Positions 9,801 through 22,069 of a DNA stretch of 64,000 nucleotides are shown here, in pieces. The notes under the pieces were generated by a model. The model did not search any database. It saw only the letters and a program-made list of their open reading frames with translations, and was not told the DNA's origin. The translations under genes were made by a program, and so were the position numbers. The DNA comes from Gibbula magus (lineage: Eukaryota; Mollusca; Gastropoda; Trochida; Trochidae), in the NCBI GenBank assembly GCA_936450465.1, contig OW388289.1, positions 65,842,420 to 65,906,419 on the forward strand, written 5' to 3'. Numbering within the stretch: the stretch's first letter is position 1; every line of letters begins with the position of its first letter.

Positions 9801-11018
9801 GATGACGATGGCTCCCTGTCCTATATAGAGTTTGAGCATGTCATATCTCGAGCTCCAGACTTCCTCAAGTGAGTACATGTACAACAATTTCATACTTGTA
9901 GCGTTTGCTTTTGAGTCAACAATTTTTCAATGCTCTAATGTCACATTCTCTTCCCACAGAGGTTACTCCCTTCAGATTTCAGATCCTCTGTTGTTTTACG
10001 CTTGTAATCGGGGGCAGAAAGGGTGTGTCCTGATTGGTTGCAATTGAATCTAGTTGTGCAATCAGCTATGCCATTGTAAAACATTTGCCGATGTCATGTC
10101 ATAATAATAAAATAAATGTAAGGCCAACGTTTTCTTGTTTCATGTGTTTTCCTCGAAAGATGCTATTTGATTTTGTGAAAACTTTTGATCATTAACATGC
10201 TTATAAATAAAGAAGACCAAATCAGAGACAAATACCAATACAGTTCATTTGCGTTATTTACATCAGACATATTTGAATGACATATGCTAATGAGCAAGAC
10301 TCTTCAGAGTAAAATGCCTAGATCTTTGAAGTTACTCGGTCGTAATGGCCACTGAAAGATGAGTTTTCATTGGTTAAGAAGAAGGGATATGGTATGAGTT
10401 TTCACTTTCCACCGCTAGGGGACTTTGGTTCCGCTCTCGATTTCAAGCGAAAAACAACAGAGGGTAGGATCGGAAATCTGAAGGGAGTAACCTCTGTGGG
10501 AAGTAGTGTGTGAAATATTGTCACCGATTTATTGAATTTATGAAATACAGAAAATTGATTACAAATTAAACTGTGTTTGTGATTAGAAATATACGCCCTT
10601 TAGACAGTAAACGAATGCAACATTGTTATATTTTGGAGCATACTGTCTGTAATAAGGTCAAACAACCGTTAGTAAGGCCATGTTTACATTCAGTATCTAA
10701 AGTGGCACATCTCTCAAAGCTGAATCCATTGGAAGTCATTTTGACAGCAAACAAATGTAATATTGTTATATAATTGGTTCGGTCTTTAGCGTTTCTACAA
10801 ATAGAATGTCTCGAAATTACTATATGGACAAGCTGTACATACAGTCAGTGCTGGAGAGGGGTGTCTGACTCTGAGGGTGTTGGTTTGAATCCTGTGAGGG
10901 ACTGGACCTGTAAAATCAACAATGTACTTGGCGTGTGACATAATGCAACCATCTTGTGGTACCAATTATAAAGATCTTGAATTGTTTATATTTCAGCACA
11001 TTCCACATCAGGCTTTAG
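3823..11018 (+). CDS. CIB: Calcium- and integrin-binding protein (CIB family), N-terminus not found
   Basis: A small EF-hand protein related to calcineurin B. Family members bind Ca2+, partner with integrin tails, kinases or TMC channels, and are often N-myristoylated. The six exons are 3823-3857, 4329-4446, 6645-6792, 8094-8200, 9780-9868 and 10997-11018. Their junction phases all match and give about 172 residues ending in the CIB terminus FHIRL; vertebrate CIBs have about 187-191. EF-3 has the loop [12 protein letters not shown] and EF-4 the loop [12 protein letters not shown], both with acidic residues at positions 1, 3, 5 and 12. The start [11 protein letters not shown] and the terminus favour CIB2/CIB3, while LTGEE and VISRAPDF resemble CIB1, so the paralogue is not settled. 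About 17 N-terminal residues, including any MG myristoylation signal, were not found in 1-3822 and may lie upstream of the window. Confidence 0.93.
4329..4446 (+). CDS. CIB: CIB exon b (118 bp)
   Basis: Acceptor CCCTCTTCAG, donor GTATGT. The first base completes Arg, and 39 codons follow, from [16 protein letters not shown] to MIENMPELK. This is the helical N-lobe with the degenerate EF-1. It ends in phase 0 and joins exon c to give the family motif PELKENPF. Confidence 0.93.
4579..4891 (+). mobile_element. tRNA-derived SINE in CIB intron
   Basis: A box-A-like GTGCAGTGGTTAGAG and a box B GGGTTCGAATCCC form a tRNA-like head (4583-4655). A unique body follows, ending GGCGTTAAACCCTAAC plus TCAC repeats. 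The flanks CTTAATATACA (4568-4578) and CTTAATTTACA (4892-4902) are an 11-bp target-site duplication with one mismatch. A degraded relative is at 21735-21985. Confidence 0.88.
5260..6079. mobile_element. Foldback/MITE with perfect 27-bp inverted ends and GTCGT-rich core
   Basis: The left terminus 5260-5286 (starts GCTAATACCCCCATTTCAC) is the exact complement of 6053-6079. The interior is dense in variants of AGTCGT, GTCGTA and ACTCGT and has no open frame. A palindromic TA at each end is compatible with a TA target. It lies in the CIB intron between exons b and c. Confidence 0.8.
6645..6792 (+). CDS. CIB: CIB exon c (148 bp)
   Basis: Acceptor ACACCAACAG, donor GTGAGT. It begins [16 protein letters not shown] and runs through [20 protein letters not shown] to YAFRIY plus one base of Asp. 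This is the EF-2 region, in which CIBs have lost canonical Ca2+ ligands. Ends in phase 1. Confidence 0.95.
7200..8093 (+). repeat. Minisatellite made of the CIB exon-d splice acceptor (about 25 copies)
   Basis: The unit is 35 bp in the proximal 10 copies (7744-8093, exact period 35) and about 36 bp in older copies. Each unit holds TATTTTCACTATTGTAG (pyrimidine tract and acceptor) followed by ACTTTGACGGAGAC, the first 14 bases of exon d. A block of about 249 bp near 7330-7578 is repeated once as a higher-order unit. The 36-bp copies stay open ([12 protein letters not shown] repeats), but the 35-bp copies bring the acceptor's TAG into frame. Confidence 0.95.
8094..8200 (+). CDS. CIB: CIB exon d (107 bp, EF-3)
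   Basis: The acceptor is TTTTCACTATTGTAG, and the first two bases complete the first Asp of the EF-3 loop ([12 protein letters not shown]). The exon ends VVDK at the donor GTTCGG, which is weak beyond GT. It is boxed in by repeats: directly upstream are about 25 copies of its own acceptor plus its first 14 coding bases, and directly downstream is a CTGTCT microsatellite. Only this last copy continues with AACTACCTG and leaves an open frame. Confidence 0.93.
8214..8272 (+). repeat. CTGTCT-type microsatellite beside CIB exon d
   Basis: Imperfect CTCTCTGTCTGTCTCTCTGT repeats begin within 15 bp of the exon-d donor. No other feature is seen before 8354. Confidence 0.85.
8354..9217. mobile_element. 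Short-TIR element with five tandem units of about 168 bp
   Basis: The ends are ATCCCACCGGT (8354-8364) and its complement ACCGGTGGGAT (9207-9217). Between them, five diverged units start near 8419, 8589, 8755, 8925 and 9090. Each carries a form of GAGCAGAACTCAAAAACC and then ATCATATCTTTCTGAAACTT. There is no transposase. It lies in the CIB intron between exons d and e. Confidence 0.7.
9780..9868 (+). CDS. CIB: CIB exon e (89 bp, EF-4)
   Basis: Acceptor TTCTTACACCAG, donor GTGAGT. It encodes [20 protein letters not shown] and then VISRAPDFL plus AA. The EF-4 loop is canonical, with Gly at position 6 and Glu at position 12. Phase 2 continues into AAC (Asn) in exon f. Confidence 0.95.
9950..10503. 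mobile_element. MITE with TIRs of about 65 bp in CIB intron
   Basis: CTTCCCACAGAGGTTACTCC opens the left end, and the complement closes the right end at 10503. Similarity continues for about 65 bp to the region of CTCTGTTGTTTT and CGCTTG. The interior of about 420 bp has no open frame. I see no convincing target-site duplication. Confidence 0.78.
10997..11018 (+). CDS. CIB: CIB exon f (terminal, 22 bp coding)
   Basis: Acceptor TTTATATTTCAG. The first base completes Asn, then TFHIRL and TAG. This tail matches the conserved C-terminal extension of CIB2/CIB3-type proteins. The 3' UTR follows; I could not assign a poly(A) signal. Confidence 0.9.
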
Positions 11019-12089
11019 AAGATGTTGACCACTTGGATTGTTCCCCAATGTTGATGATATAGGATATAGGTAGATACTTAACAGATTGTTGCTAGTTTTT
11101 ATTTCGCACTCAAATAGAAAGTTAAAGGTGTGCATGTTTTAGGCAAATGCCAATACCTTTGTTGTAACTTGCTATCACGGTATTCAGATCAATGATAGAT
11201 ATATTTTAAAACAACATTTCAATACATTAAAAAGGCATTAGAAACTAAATTGTTCAACATTGATATGAACACAAAATATTTACTCTTTGAGCTGTTTAAT
11301 TTTTATGGCATTAAAACTTTTATTTTATGTTACAAACAACCAAAGCAATACCTTGTTTTAAAGTTTTGTTTGTTTCAAATACATTTGTTACTTTTTTGAT
11401 ACTATATCCTGTGAAAAAGTCCATATTTCAATGATTTATTGATTTTTTAATTTGTTTAAACTTCTGACATTCCATCAACCAAAATCACAAATTTGAAGTC
11501 AAATATAAGAATTTTTACCTCTTTGTTGTTTTTTTTATAATGTTATATATATATATATATTGATTGCAGCAATTGTTACCAATGAAAAAGTGCCTAACGA
11601 CATCTTTGCGTCCAAACATTTTAATGTTACCATGGTGTATATTTTCTAGTCACATGTAAACAAAATACTCATTTCACGGTCTTTCTGTTCCATTGCAATG
11701 CACACTGAAATTGAAATGATTTGGATTATGTGATCAAGTAATCAATGCAAGAAAGGCCGGGGATGCTGAGACCTGTTTTACACTACATCCCTTTTGTTTG
11801 GGATGCGATGCATTTCTTTCATGCGTTGCTATGCGATGCAAAAAAACTAGAACTTGTTCTGCTTTATTCGCATCACATTTACAATCGCACCGGAATTCCC
11901 TGTATTATGTCATGATATTTTGATCTTCTGAAAGGGGTATTTTCCACCACATGTTTGGGCAAAGAACTCAGGTAGGTCTCTCTACATAACAATTCATTGC
12001 TTTTGGCAATTTAAATGCATATTATATCACAACCAATTTGTTCATTTATCGGAAGACTTAAAAGTCAAGAAAGAGGTACATGAGTATAA
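11019..12089. other. CIB 3' UTR and AT-rich flank
   Basis: This is AT-rich sequence with a short (AT)n run near 11547-11560. No gene or classed repeat is recognised. Confidence 0.5.
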
Positions 12090-12660
12090 ACAACACCCAC
12101 ACATACACAAATTATGCCAAGAAACATCTATACATCAATACAATCAAACATATATCTATCCATTCAGACTTGTATACATCCATACAATTGTACACAGATG
12201 CATCCGTACATACATACATTTGTACATATATACATCAGATTCTTTAAATTAACCTGTACTTTCACCCATTGTACGTACATCCACAGTTAATAATAATAAT
12301 AATAGTATATTTATAATGCGCACATATCCATGCACAATGCATGCTCAAGGCGCTACACAATTATTACCCTGAAGGAATCATACTTTTGGTGCTGCCTATG
12401 AAGCGCTCCGCGCGACCGATTAAGTCCATACGTTCCCATGTCCAGGTACCCATTTGTACAGCTGGGTGAACTGAGTGCAATGTGGATGAAGTGCCTTGCC
12501 CAAGGACACAGTATAAGACCCAGGTCACAAATGTTTGGTGTCTCCACCGGGATTCGAACCCGGGCCGTTGGCGTGAGAGGCAGACATGCTAACCACTACA
12601 CCACTGTGCTCCACAGTTATTACATACATCTATACATACATACATATACATACAGTATCA
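12090..12660. repeat. Degenerate ACATACAT microsatellite, split by a SINE
   Basis: Variants of TACATACATCTATACAT flank 12290-12609 on both sides. The SINE therefore landed inside an existing simple repeat. Confidence 0.75.
12290..12609 (-). mobile_element. tRNA-derived SINE (minus strand) with perfect 10-bp TSD
   Basis: Read on the minus strand it begins AGCACAGTGGTGTAGTGGTT and has box B GGTTCGAATCC in a Glu-like tRNA head. A body with CCTTGGGCAAGGCACTT and GCGCCTTGAGCA follows, and it ends in an ATT repeat. TCCACAGTTA at 12280-12289 and 12610-12619 is the duplicated target. The body resembles conserved central domains of widespread invertebrate SINEs; the exact family is not claimed. Confidence 0.9.
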
Positions 12661-12779
12661 CATATGGAACTAAAACAATTGTACTTATGATATTAGCATG
12701 CAAAACGTGTGAAGTGTATATCCCAAAATCGTATGCGTCAACGCAGAGAAAATTATTTGGATCTGGTGTAAACCAGCTA

Positions 12780-12880
12780 AATATATTAGAAAGGGTGTTA
12801 AAGAAGATTCTCTCGCTGCTAATGGCTCCGATACTGCCGAAGCGGCATTAAACAATAACTCACTCACACACTTAAAGAGG
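12780..12880 (+). repeat. SINE tail fragment
   Basis: GAAGCGGCATTAAACAATAA followed by CTCACTCACACAC resembles the 3' end of the SINE at 4579-4891. No tRNA-like head is present. Confidence 0.5.
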
Positions 12881-12889
12881 GTTCTATCT

Positions 12890-14560
12890 GCCAAAAAAAC
12901 ACCCGGATAGAATCCTTCCTTTTATGAGAATATTACCTTAAGAACTATGTAATTGGTTATTTAGAGGTCGCCAACTTGATCCATCTCACACAAAACTGGT
13001 ACTCGTTAAGGTGTTTAATTATCATGTACATAATACACATGTTATTTGATTGTATTCTTTTGGTAATTTTTCAGATTATTTACTTTTTCATAATTTTATG
13101 ACAATATTAACTGTTGTTATTATTACATATTAGCTTTGTAACTGTTAATGAAAGGAGAACCTATTTTGTGAGCATTCCATGAAAACAAAATATGGGTTGT
13201 TTATTTTCATTTTCCATTCTATTAATTTTCATTTCCTCGTCAAGACAATGTTGTAACATAATGAAATTAATAATGAGGAAATTAGTCCAATGCTAAACAC
13301 CTGTAACCTTCCCACTACTGTGCTGTTTGTACCTCCCTGTTGACAGCGACTTTCATTCTTTTAATCCAAATAAATTGTTAAATTTATGTGATCTTAATCA
13401 ATATGTTATGTTTGTTCCAAACAGAGGGAACACGTTTTTTTAAATTTTCAATATCCAGTTTCAATTATTCGATGTAATTGATAGTGTAGAGATCAAAGAT
13501 TGAAATGAACGGAAGTTTATTTTCAATTTAAAAAACCTTATTTCATTGTTCTCTTAAAGCCTTTGTCTTGAACCATCAAGTTTTGTTAATGGTTGTCTCC
13601 ACCAAGAATGTTTATTGAAATTACTAAATTTCTTCACATCAAAAGTAACTATCATCAACTTTAACAATTATTTCTTATATTTTAAGTCCACAATTTACTA
13701 TATTTTTATGGCTAGAAATGTTTCGTTATTAATGAAAAAAAGCTTATTCTGAGATCTTATAAATATAATATCAGCTAAATTTATTCCAAAATTCATTATC
13801 ACAATAACAAAAATGATAATAGCAATGAAGAATTGTCAGCCTTTTGTTGTCAAAACAAAAAGAGACTTTTATGGGGAAAAAAATCATGGTCGCATAATAC
13901 AACCAAGTCTGAGCAAGAAGTTTCGTCAGCAAAATAACAAAATAAACTGTGTCAACGGAGTGTGATTTCATTGTTTGTATCGGTTTCCATGGAAATGCAA
14001 CACAGGATGTATTGGCTTTTACTTTAGATAATTAATCTCCATTTACTCTACCGCTCTCAGGACCAGAAAAATGTTTTATATAGATTTAAGACATATTGTT
14101 TCATTCATTTGTCTATTATGTTATTGTTTATTTGTTCATAATTCATTATCAAAGGTTTTAACAATTCAAAATGAATTTCATAATGAAATGTTGGTTGTGC
14201 CTGCTGGTCTTAATTTATCATATTACTATCTTTATTTGTCATGTATAATGATGTTCATTGTTTCATAATTCATGTATTAGTTATACTTTTTGACCGTTTC
14301 ATGATGTATAGAAAAAGTATTGTTGATTTACCCCCAATAAGATATATTTGAATGGTACTGTCTCATAATTCAATACAATGTTATATTGTTTCACAATCCA
14401 TTTAAAAATGTTTTCATAATCCATTGTCAGATTATTATTATTAACTAAGATTTTTTTTTTTTTTTACTTCTGTTCATGTGCAATATTAAATTTTCCCAGA
14501 AGATATTGATTTTCAGATGTTGAATTGAATAAAATGTTTCACTACAAACTCTTCTGTCAT
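12890..14560. other. AT-rich DNA with no recognised gene
   Basis: No coding signal is seen. Between about 14090 and 14420, loose repeats of TTTCATAATTCATT recur at irregular spacing and may be an old tandem repeat. Confidence 0.5.
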
Positions 14561-15060
14561 TGTATATCAAAACATATGTACCATTACATTGTCTTTCCAC
14601 CTCACCATATTGTCAGGTTTATCACTATAAAAAATGTCATGATGTATCTCTGTAATGCCAATGCACATCATAAGAATATCATGCATATGGTACATCCTGT
14701 ATATTATTTTTCATCACTGAAACACAATGGTATATATACCTATAATGTCATGGTACACCACTATGTCATGGTACATCACTGATACATCATTAATGTCATT
14801 GTACATCACTATGTCATGGTACACCACTATGTCATGGTACACAACTATGTCATGGTACACCACTATCTCATGGTACATCACTAATGTCATGGTACACAAC
14901 TATGTCATGGTACACAACTATGTCATGGTACATCACTGATACATCACTAATGTCATTGTACATCACTACTGTCATGGTACATCACTACTGTCATTGTACA
15001 CCACTATGTCATGGTACACCACTATGTCATGGTACATCACTAATGTCATGGTACACAACT

Positions 15061-17680
15061 ATGTCATGGTACACCTCTATGTCATGGTACATCACTGATA
15101 CATCACTAATGTCATTGTACATCACTACTGTCATGGTACATCACTTCTGTCATTGTACATCACTATGTCATGGTTCATCACTATGTCATGGTACATCACT
15201 ACATCATGGTACATCACTATGTCATGGTACATCACTAATGTCAATGTACATCACTACGTCATGGTACATCACTAATGTCATGGTACATCACTACGTCATG
15301 GTACATCACTACATAATGGTACATCACTATGTCATGGTACATCACTAATGTCAATGTACATCACTACGTCATGGTACATCACTAATGTCATGGTACATCA
15401 CTACGTCATGGTACATCACTACATCATGGTACATCACTACATCATGGTACATCACTACATCATGGTACATCACTATGTCATGATACACCTCTATGTCATG
15501 GTACATCACTACATCATGGTGCATCACTAATGTCATGGAACATCACTTTGTCAAGGTACATCACTATGTCAAGGTACACCTCTATGTCATGGTACCCCTC
15601 TATGTCATGGTAAATCACTGTAATGTCATTGTACACCTCTATGTCATGGTTCATCACTAATTTCATGGTACATCACTACATCATGGTACATCACTATGTC
15701 ATGGTACATCACTTTGTCATGGTACATCACTAATGTCATGGTACATCACTACGTCATGGTACACAACTATGTGATATTTCATCACTACATCATGGTACAT
15801 CACTATGTCATGGTACATCACTTTGTCATGGTACATCACTACATCATGGTACATCACTAATGTCATGGTACATCACTAATGTCATGGTACATCACTATGT
15901 CATGATACACCTCTATGTCATGGTACCTCACTTTGTCAAGGTACATCACTATGTCAAGGTACATAACTATGTCAAGGTACATCACTATGTCAAGGTACAC
16001 CTCTATGTCACGGTACCCCTCTATGTCATGGTAAATCACTGTAATGTCATTGTACACCTCTATGTCATGGTTCATCACTAATTTCATGGTACATCACTAC
16101 ATCATGGTACATCACTATGTCATGGTACATCACTTTGTCATGGTACATCACTAATGTCATGGTACATCACTACGTCATGGTACACAACTATGTGATATTT
16201 CATCACTACATCATGGTACATCACTATGTCATGGTACATCACTTTGTCATGGTACATCACTAATGTCATGGTACATCACTACTGTCATGGAACATCACTA
16301 ATGTCATGGTACATCACTATGTCATGATACACCTCTATGTCATGGTACCTCTCTTTGTCAAGGTACATCACTATGTCAAGGTACATCACTATGTCAAGGT
16401 ACATCACTATGTCAAGGTACACCTCTATGTCATGGTACCCCTCTATGTCATGGTAAATCACTGTAATGTCATTGTACACCTCTATGTCATGGTTCATCAC
16501 TAATTTCACGGTACATCACTACATCATGGTACATCACTATGTCATGGTACATCACTTTGTCATGGTACATCACTAATGTCATGGTACATCACTACGTCAT
16601 GGTACACAACTATGTGATGGTTCATCACTACATCATGGTACATCACTATGTCATGGTACATAACTTTGTCATGGTACATCACTAATGTCATGGTACATCA
16701 CTATGTCATGGTACATCACTAATGTCATGGTACATCACTATGTCATGGTACATCACTACATCATGGTAAATCACTATGTCATGGTACATCACTATGTCAT
16801 GGTACACCTCTATGTCATGGTACATCACTTTGTCATGGTACATCACTAATGTCATGGTACATCACTATGTGATGGTTCATCACTACATCATGGTACATCA
16901 CTATGTCATGGTACATCACTAATGTCATGGTACATCACTATGTCATGGTACATCACTACATCATGGTACATCACTATGTCAAGGTACATCACTATGTCAA
17001 GGTACACCTCTATGTCATGGTACCCCTCTATGTCATGGTAAATCACTGTAATGTCATTGTACACCTCTATGTCATGGTTCATCACTAATTTCATGGTACA
17101 TCACTACATCATGGTACATCACTATGTCATGGTACATCACTTTGTCATGGTACATCACTAATGTCATGGTACATCACTACGTCATGGTACACAACTATGT
17201 GTTGGTTCATCACTACATCATGGTACATCACTACATCATGGTACATCACTATGTCATGGTACATCACTATGTCATGGTACATCACTATGTCATGGTACAT
17301 CACTTTGTCATGGTACATCACTAATGTCATGGTACATCACTTTGTCATGGTACATCACTATGTCATGGTACATCACTAATGTCATGGTACATCACTACAT
17401 CATGGTGCATCACTAATGTCATGGTACCTCACTTTGTCAAGGTACATCACTATGTCAAGGTACACCTCTATGTCATGGTACCCCTCTATGTCATGGTAAA
17501 TCACTGTAATGTCATTGTACACCTCTTTGTCAGGGTTCATCACTAATTTCATGGTACATCACTACGTCATGGTACATCACTATGTCATGGTACACCTCTA
17601 TGTCAAGGTACATCACTAATTTCATGGTACACCACTATGTCAAGGTACATCACTATGTCAAGGTACATCACTATGTCATG
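15061..17680. repeat. Higher-order block, copy 1 (2.6 kb)
   Basis: This block matches 18743-21362 at a constant offset of 3682 bp. It starts where ACACCTCTATGTC follows an ACACAACT variant and ends where TCATGG becomes TCATGATAC. I saw no difference in the stretches compared by eye. Confidence 0.85.
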
Positions 17681-18512
17681 GTACACCTCTATGTCATGGT
17701 ACATCACTGATACATCACTAATGTCATTGTACATCACTACTGTCATGGTACATCACTATGTCAAGGTACACCTCTATGTCATGGTACCCCTCTATGTCAT
17801 GGTAAATCACTGTAATGTCATTGTACACCTCTATGTCATGGTTCATCACTAATTTCATGGTACATCACTACATCATGGTACATCACTATGTCATGGTACA
17901 TCACTTTGTCATGGTACATCACTAATGTCATGGTACATCACTACGTCATGGTACACAACTATGTGTTGTCTCATCACTACATCATGGTACATCACTACAT
18001 CATGGTACATCACTATGTCATGGTACATCACTATGTCATGGTACATCACTATGTCATGGTACATCACTTTGTCATGGTACATCACTAATGTCATGGTACA
18101 TCACTTTGTCATGGTACATCACTATGTCATGGTACATCACTAATGTCATGGTACATCACTACATCATGGTGCATCACTAATGTCATGGTACCTCACTTTG
18201 TCAAGGTACATCACTATGTCAAGGTACACCTCTATGTCATGGTACCCCTCTATGTCATGGTAAATCACTGTAATGTCATTGTACACCTCTTTGTCAGGGT
18301 TCATCACTAATTTCATGGTACATCACTACGTCATGGTACATCACTATGTCATGGTACACCTCTATGTCAAGGTACATCACTAATTTCATGGTACACCACT
18401 ATGTCAAGGTACATCACTATGTCAAGGTACATCACTATGTCATGGTACACCTCTATGTCATGGTACATCACTGATACATCACTAATGTCATTGTACATCA
18501 CTACTGTCATGG
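16985..18512. repeat. Tandem duplication of a 764-bp block inside the satellite
   Basis: About 16985-17748 and 17749-18512 are near-identical. One visible difference is GTGTTGGTTCATC near 17210 against GTGTTGTCTCATC near 17974. A further 306-bp duplication follows (about 18210-18515 and 18516-18821). Confidence 0.8.
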
Positions 18513-18742
18513 TACATCACTATGTCAAGGTACACCTCTATGTCATGGTACCCCTCTATGTCATGGTAAATCACTGTAATGTCATTGTACACCTCTTTGT
18601 CAGGGTTCATCACTAATTTCATGGTACATCACTACGTCATGGTACATCACTATGTCATGGTACACCTCTATGTCAAGGTACATCACTAATTTCATGGTAC
18701 ACCACTATGTCAAGGTACATCACTATGTCAAGGTACATCACT

Positions 18743-21362
18743 ATGTCATGGTACACCTCTATGTCATGGTACATCACTGATACATCACTAATGTCATTGT
18801 ACATCACTACTGTCATGGTACATCACTTCTGTCATTGTACATCACTATGTCATGGTTCATCACTATGTCATGGTACATCACTACATCATGGTACATCACT
18901 ATGTCATGGTACATCACTAATGTCAATGTACATCACTACGTCATGGTACATCACTAATGTCATGGTACATCACTACGTCATGGTACATCACTACATAATG
19001 GTACATCACTATGTCATGGTACATCACTAATGTCAATGTACATCACTACGTCATGGTACATCACTAATGTCATGGTACATCACTACGTCATGGTACATCA
19101 CTACATCATGGTACATCACTACATCATGGTACATCACTACATCATGGTACATCACTATGTCATGATACACCTCTATGTCATGGTACATCACTACATCATG
19201 GTGCATCACTAATGTCATGGAACATCACTTTGTCAAGGTACATCACTATGTCAAGGTACACCTCTATGTCATGGTACCCCTCTATGTCATGGTAAATCAC
19301 TGTAATGTCATTGTACACCTCTATGTCATGGTTCATCACTAATTTCATGGTACATCACTACATCATGGTACATCACTATGTCATGGTACATCACTTTGTC
19401 ATGGTACATCACTAATGTCATGGTACATCACTACGTCATGGTACACAACTATGTGATATTTCATCACTACATCATGGTACATCACTATGTCATGGTACAT
19501 CACTTTGTCATGGTACATCACTACATCATGGTACATCACTAATGTCATGGTACATCACTAATGTCATGGTACATCACTATGTCATGATACACCTCTATGT
19601 CATGGTACCTCACTTTGTCAAGGTACATCACTATGTCAAGGTACATAACTATGTCAAGGTACATCACTATGTCAAGGTACACCTCTATGTCACGGTACCC
19701 CTCTATGTCATGGTAAATCACTGTAATGTCATTGTACACCTCTATGTCATGGTTCATCACTAATTTCATGGTACATCACTACATCATGGTACATCACTAT
19801 GTCATGGTACATCACTTTGTCATGGTACATCACTAATGTCATGGTACATCACTACGTCATGGTACACAACTATGTGATATTTCATCACTACATCATGGTA
19901 CATCACTATGTCATGGTACATCACTTTGTCATGGTACATCACTAATGTCATGGTACATCACTACTGTCATGGAACATCACTAATGTCATGGTACATCACT
20001 ATGTCATGATACACCTCTATGTCATGGTACCTCTCTTTGTCAAGGTACATCACTATGTCAAGGTACATCACTATGTCAAGGTACATCACTATGTCAAGGT
20101 ACACCTCTATGTCATGGTACCCCTCTATGTCATGGTAAATCACTGTAATGTCATTGTACACCTCTATGTCATGGTTCATCACTAATTTCACGGTACATCA
20201 CTACATCATGGTACATCACTATGTCATGGTACATCACTTTGTCATGGTACATCACTAATGTCATGGTACATCACTACGTCATGGTACACAACTATGTGAT
20301 GGTTCATCACTACATCATGGTACATCACTATGTCATGGTACATAACTTTGTCATGGTACATCACTAATGTCATGGTACATCACTATGTCATGGTACATCA
20401 CTAATGTCATGGTACATCACTATGTCATGGTACATCACTACATCATGGTAAATCACTATGTCATGGTACATCACTATGTCATGGTACACCTCTATGTCAT
20501 GGTACATCACTTTGTCATGGTACATCACTAATGTCATGGTACATCACTATGTGATGGTTCATCACTACATCATGGTACATCACTATGTCATGGTACATCA
20601 CTAATGTCATGGTACATCACTATGTCATGGTACATCACTACATCATGGTACATCACTATGTCAAGGTACATCACTATGTCAAGGTACACCTCTATGTCAT
20701 GGTACCCCTCTATGTCATGGTAAATCACTGTAATGTCATTGTACACCTCTATGTCATGGTTCATCACTAATTTCATGGTACATCACTACATCATGGTACA
20801 TCACTATGTCATGGTACATCACTTTGTCATGGTACATCACTAATGTCATGGTACATCACTACGTCATGGTACACAACTATGTGTTGGTTCATCACTACAT
20901 CATGGTACATCACTACATCATGGTACATCACTATGTCATGGTACATCACTATGTCATGGTACATCACTATGTCATGGTACATCACTTTGTCATGGTACAT
21001 CACTAATGTCATGGTACATCACTTTGTCATGGTACATCACTATGTCATGGTACATCACTAATGTCATGGTACATCACTACATCATGGTGCATCACTAATG
21101 TCATGGTACCTCACTTTGTCAAGGTACATCACTATGTCAAGGTACACCTCTATGTCATGGTACCCCTCTATGTCATGGTAAATCACTGTAATGTCATTGT
21201 ACACCTCTTTGTCAGGGTTCATCACTAATTTCATGGTACATCACTACGTCATGGTACATCACTATGTCATGGTACACCTCTATGTCAAGGTACATCACTA
21301 ATTTCATGGTACACCACTATGTCAAGGTACATCACTATGTCAAGGTACATCACTATGTCATG
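18743..21362. repeat. Higher-order block, copy 2 (2.6 kb)
   Basis: Partner of 15061-17680. Rare variants are shared at the same positions, such as CTACATAATGG at about 15310 and 18992, and GTGATATTTCATC at 15771 and 19453. This indicates recent duplication or an assembly effect. Confidence 0.85.
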
Positions 21363-21734
21363 ATACACCTCTATGTCATGGTACCTCACTTTGTCAAGGT
21401 ACATCACTATGTCAAGGTACACCTCTATGTCATGGTACCCCTCTATGTCATGGTAAATCACTGTAATGTCATTGTACACTTCTATGTCATGGTTCATCAC
21501 TAATTTCATGGTACATCACTATGTCAAGGTACATCACTATGTCATGGTACATCACTACGTCATGGTACATCACTATGTCATGGTACCTCACTTTGTCATG
21601 ATACACCTCTATGTCATGGTACCTCACTTTGTCATGGTACTTCACTGTCATGGTAATAATCCCTTCATATGTCATGATACATCACCACGATGTCATTGTA
21701 CATCACCATGATATAATTGTACACCACTGAAAGG

Positions 21735-21985
21735 TATGGTTTAGCTTGGTGCATTTGCTTTGGGATCAAGTGGTCGAGGTTTCAATCCACTGGGAAACTT
21801 TGTCTGCTATAGAGAACTGTTCTACATGCAGTAAGGTTTTGGTGCAATGCTACAGTTAAGAGTAGTACCACCCATGGTTTGCTGCAATACATAACCACAA
21901 TTGTGAAATGGGTTTTCTCCCTGCAATAATACTAACCATCACGATGTGGAAACGACTTGAAAGCAATTTAATCCCTAAATCACCT
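21735..21985 (+). mobile_element. Degraded SINE at the satellite edge
   Basis: Same family as 4579-4891. It shares GAGAACTGTTCTACATGCAG, ACCACCCATGGTTTGCT and GGTTTTCTCCCTGCA. Box B is mutated (GGTTTCAATCC). Satellite-like GGTACATCA units resume at about 21990-22050, so it inserted into the array margin. Confidence 0.85.
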
Positions 21986-22069
21986 CACCTCATCACCGCA
22001 ATACCATGGTACATTACTGTAATATTATGGTACATCATAATGTCATGGCACATCATTATAAGTTTATCA

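Larger units (their letters stand above)
14727..21720. repeat. 7-kb satellite of an 18-bp unit with nested higher-order repeats
   Basis: The unit is ATGTCATGGTACATCACT, with variants such as ACACCTCT, ACATC for ATGTC, and TCAAGG for TCATGG. Decayed copies reach back to about 14580. Because 18 is a multiple of three, both strands show stretches of open frame (VMVHHY on plus, DIVMYH on minus) that are by-products. Recognisable blocks recur at offsets of 3682, 764 and 306 bp, so several rounds of segmental duplication built the array. Confidence 0.95.

Noticed and set aside
10800..10930. Possible SINE head with a box-B-like GGTTTGAATCC
   Set aside because: Only one weak box matches and no body or duplication could be defined.
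12536..12609. Possible tRNA-Glu gene on the minus strand
   Set aside because: The D and T arms are tRNA-like, but the acceptor stem does not pair and the anticodon stem is poor. The sequence continues into a SINE body with a target-site duplication.
14714..21711. Many His/Tyr-rich frames of 60-154 codons on both strands
   Set aside because: These are products of the 18-bp satellite unit. Frames are lost wherever a 17- or 19-bp variant occurs.
14727..21720. CRISPR-like array
   Set aside because: There are no unique spacers between repeats, the units are directly adjacent, and the context is eukaryotic.
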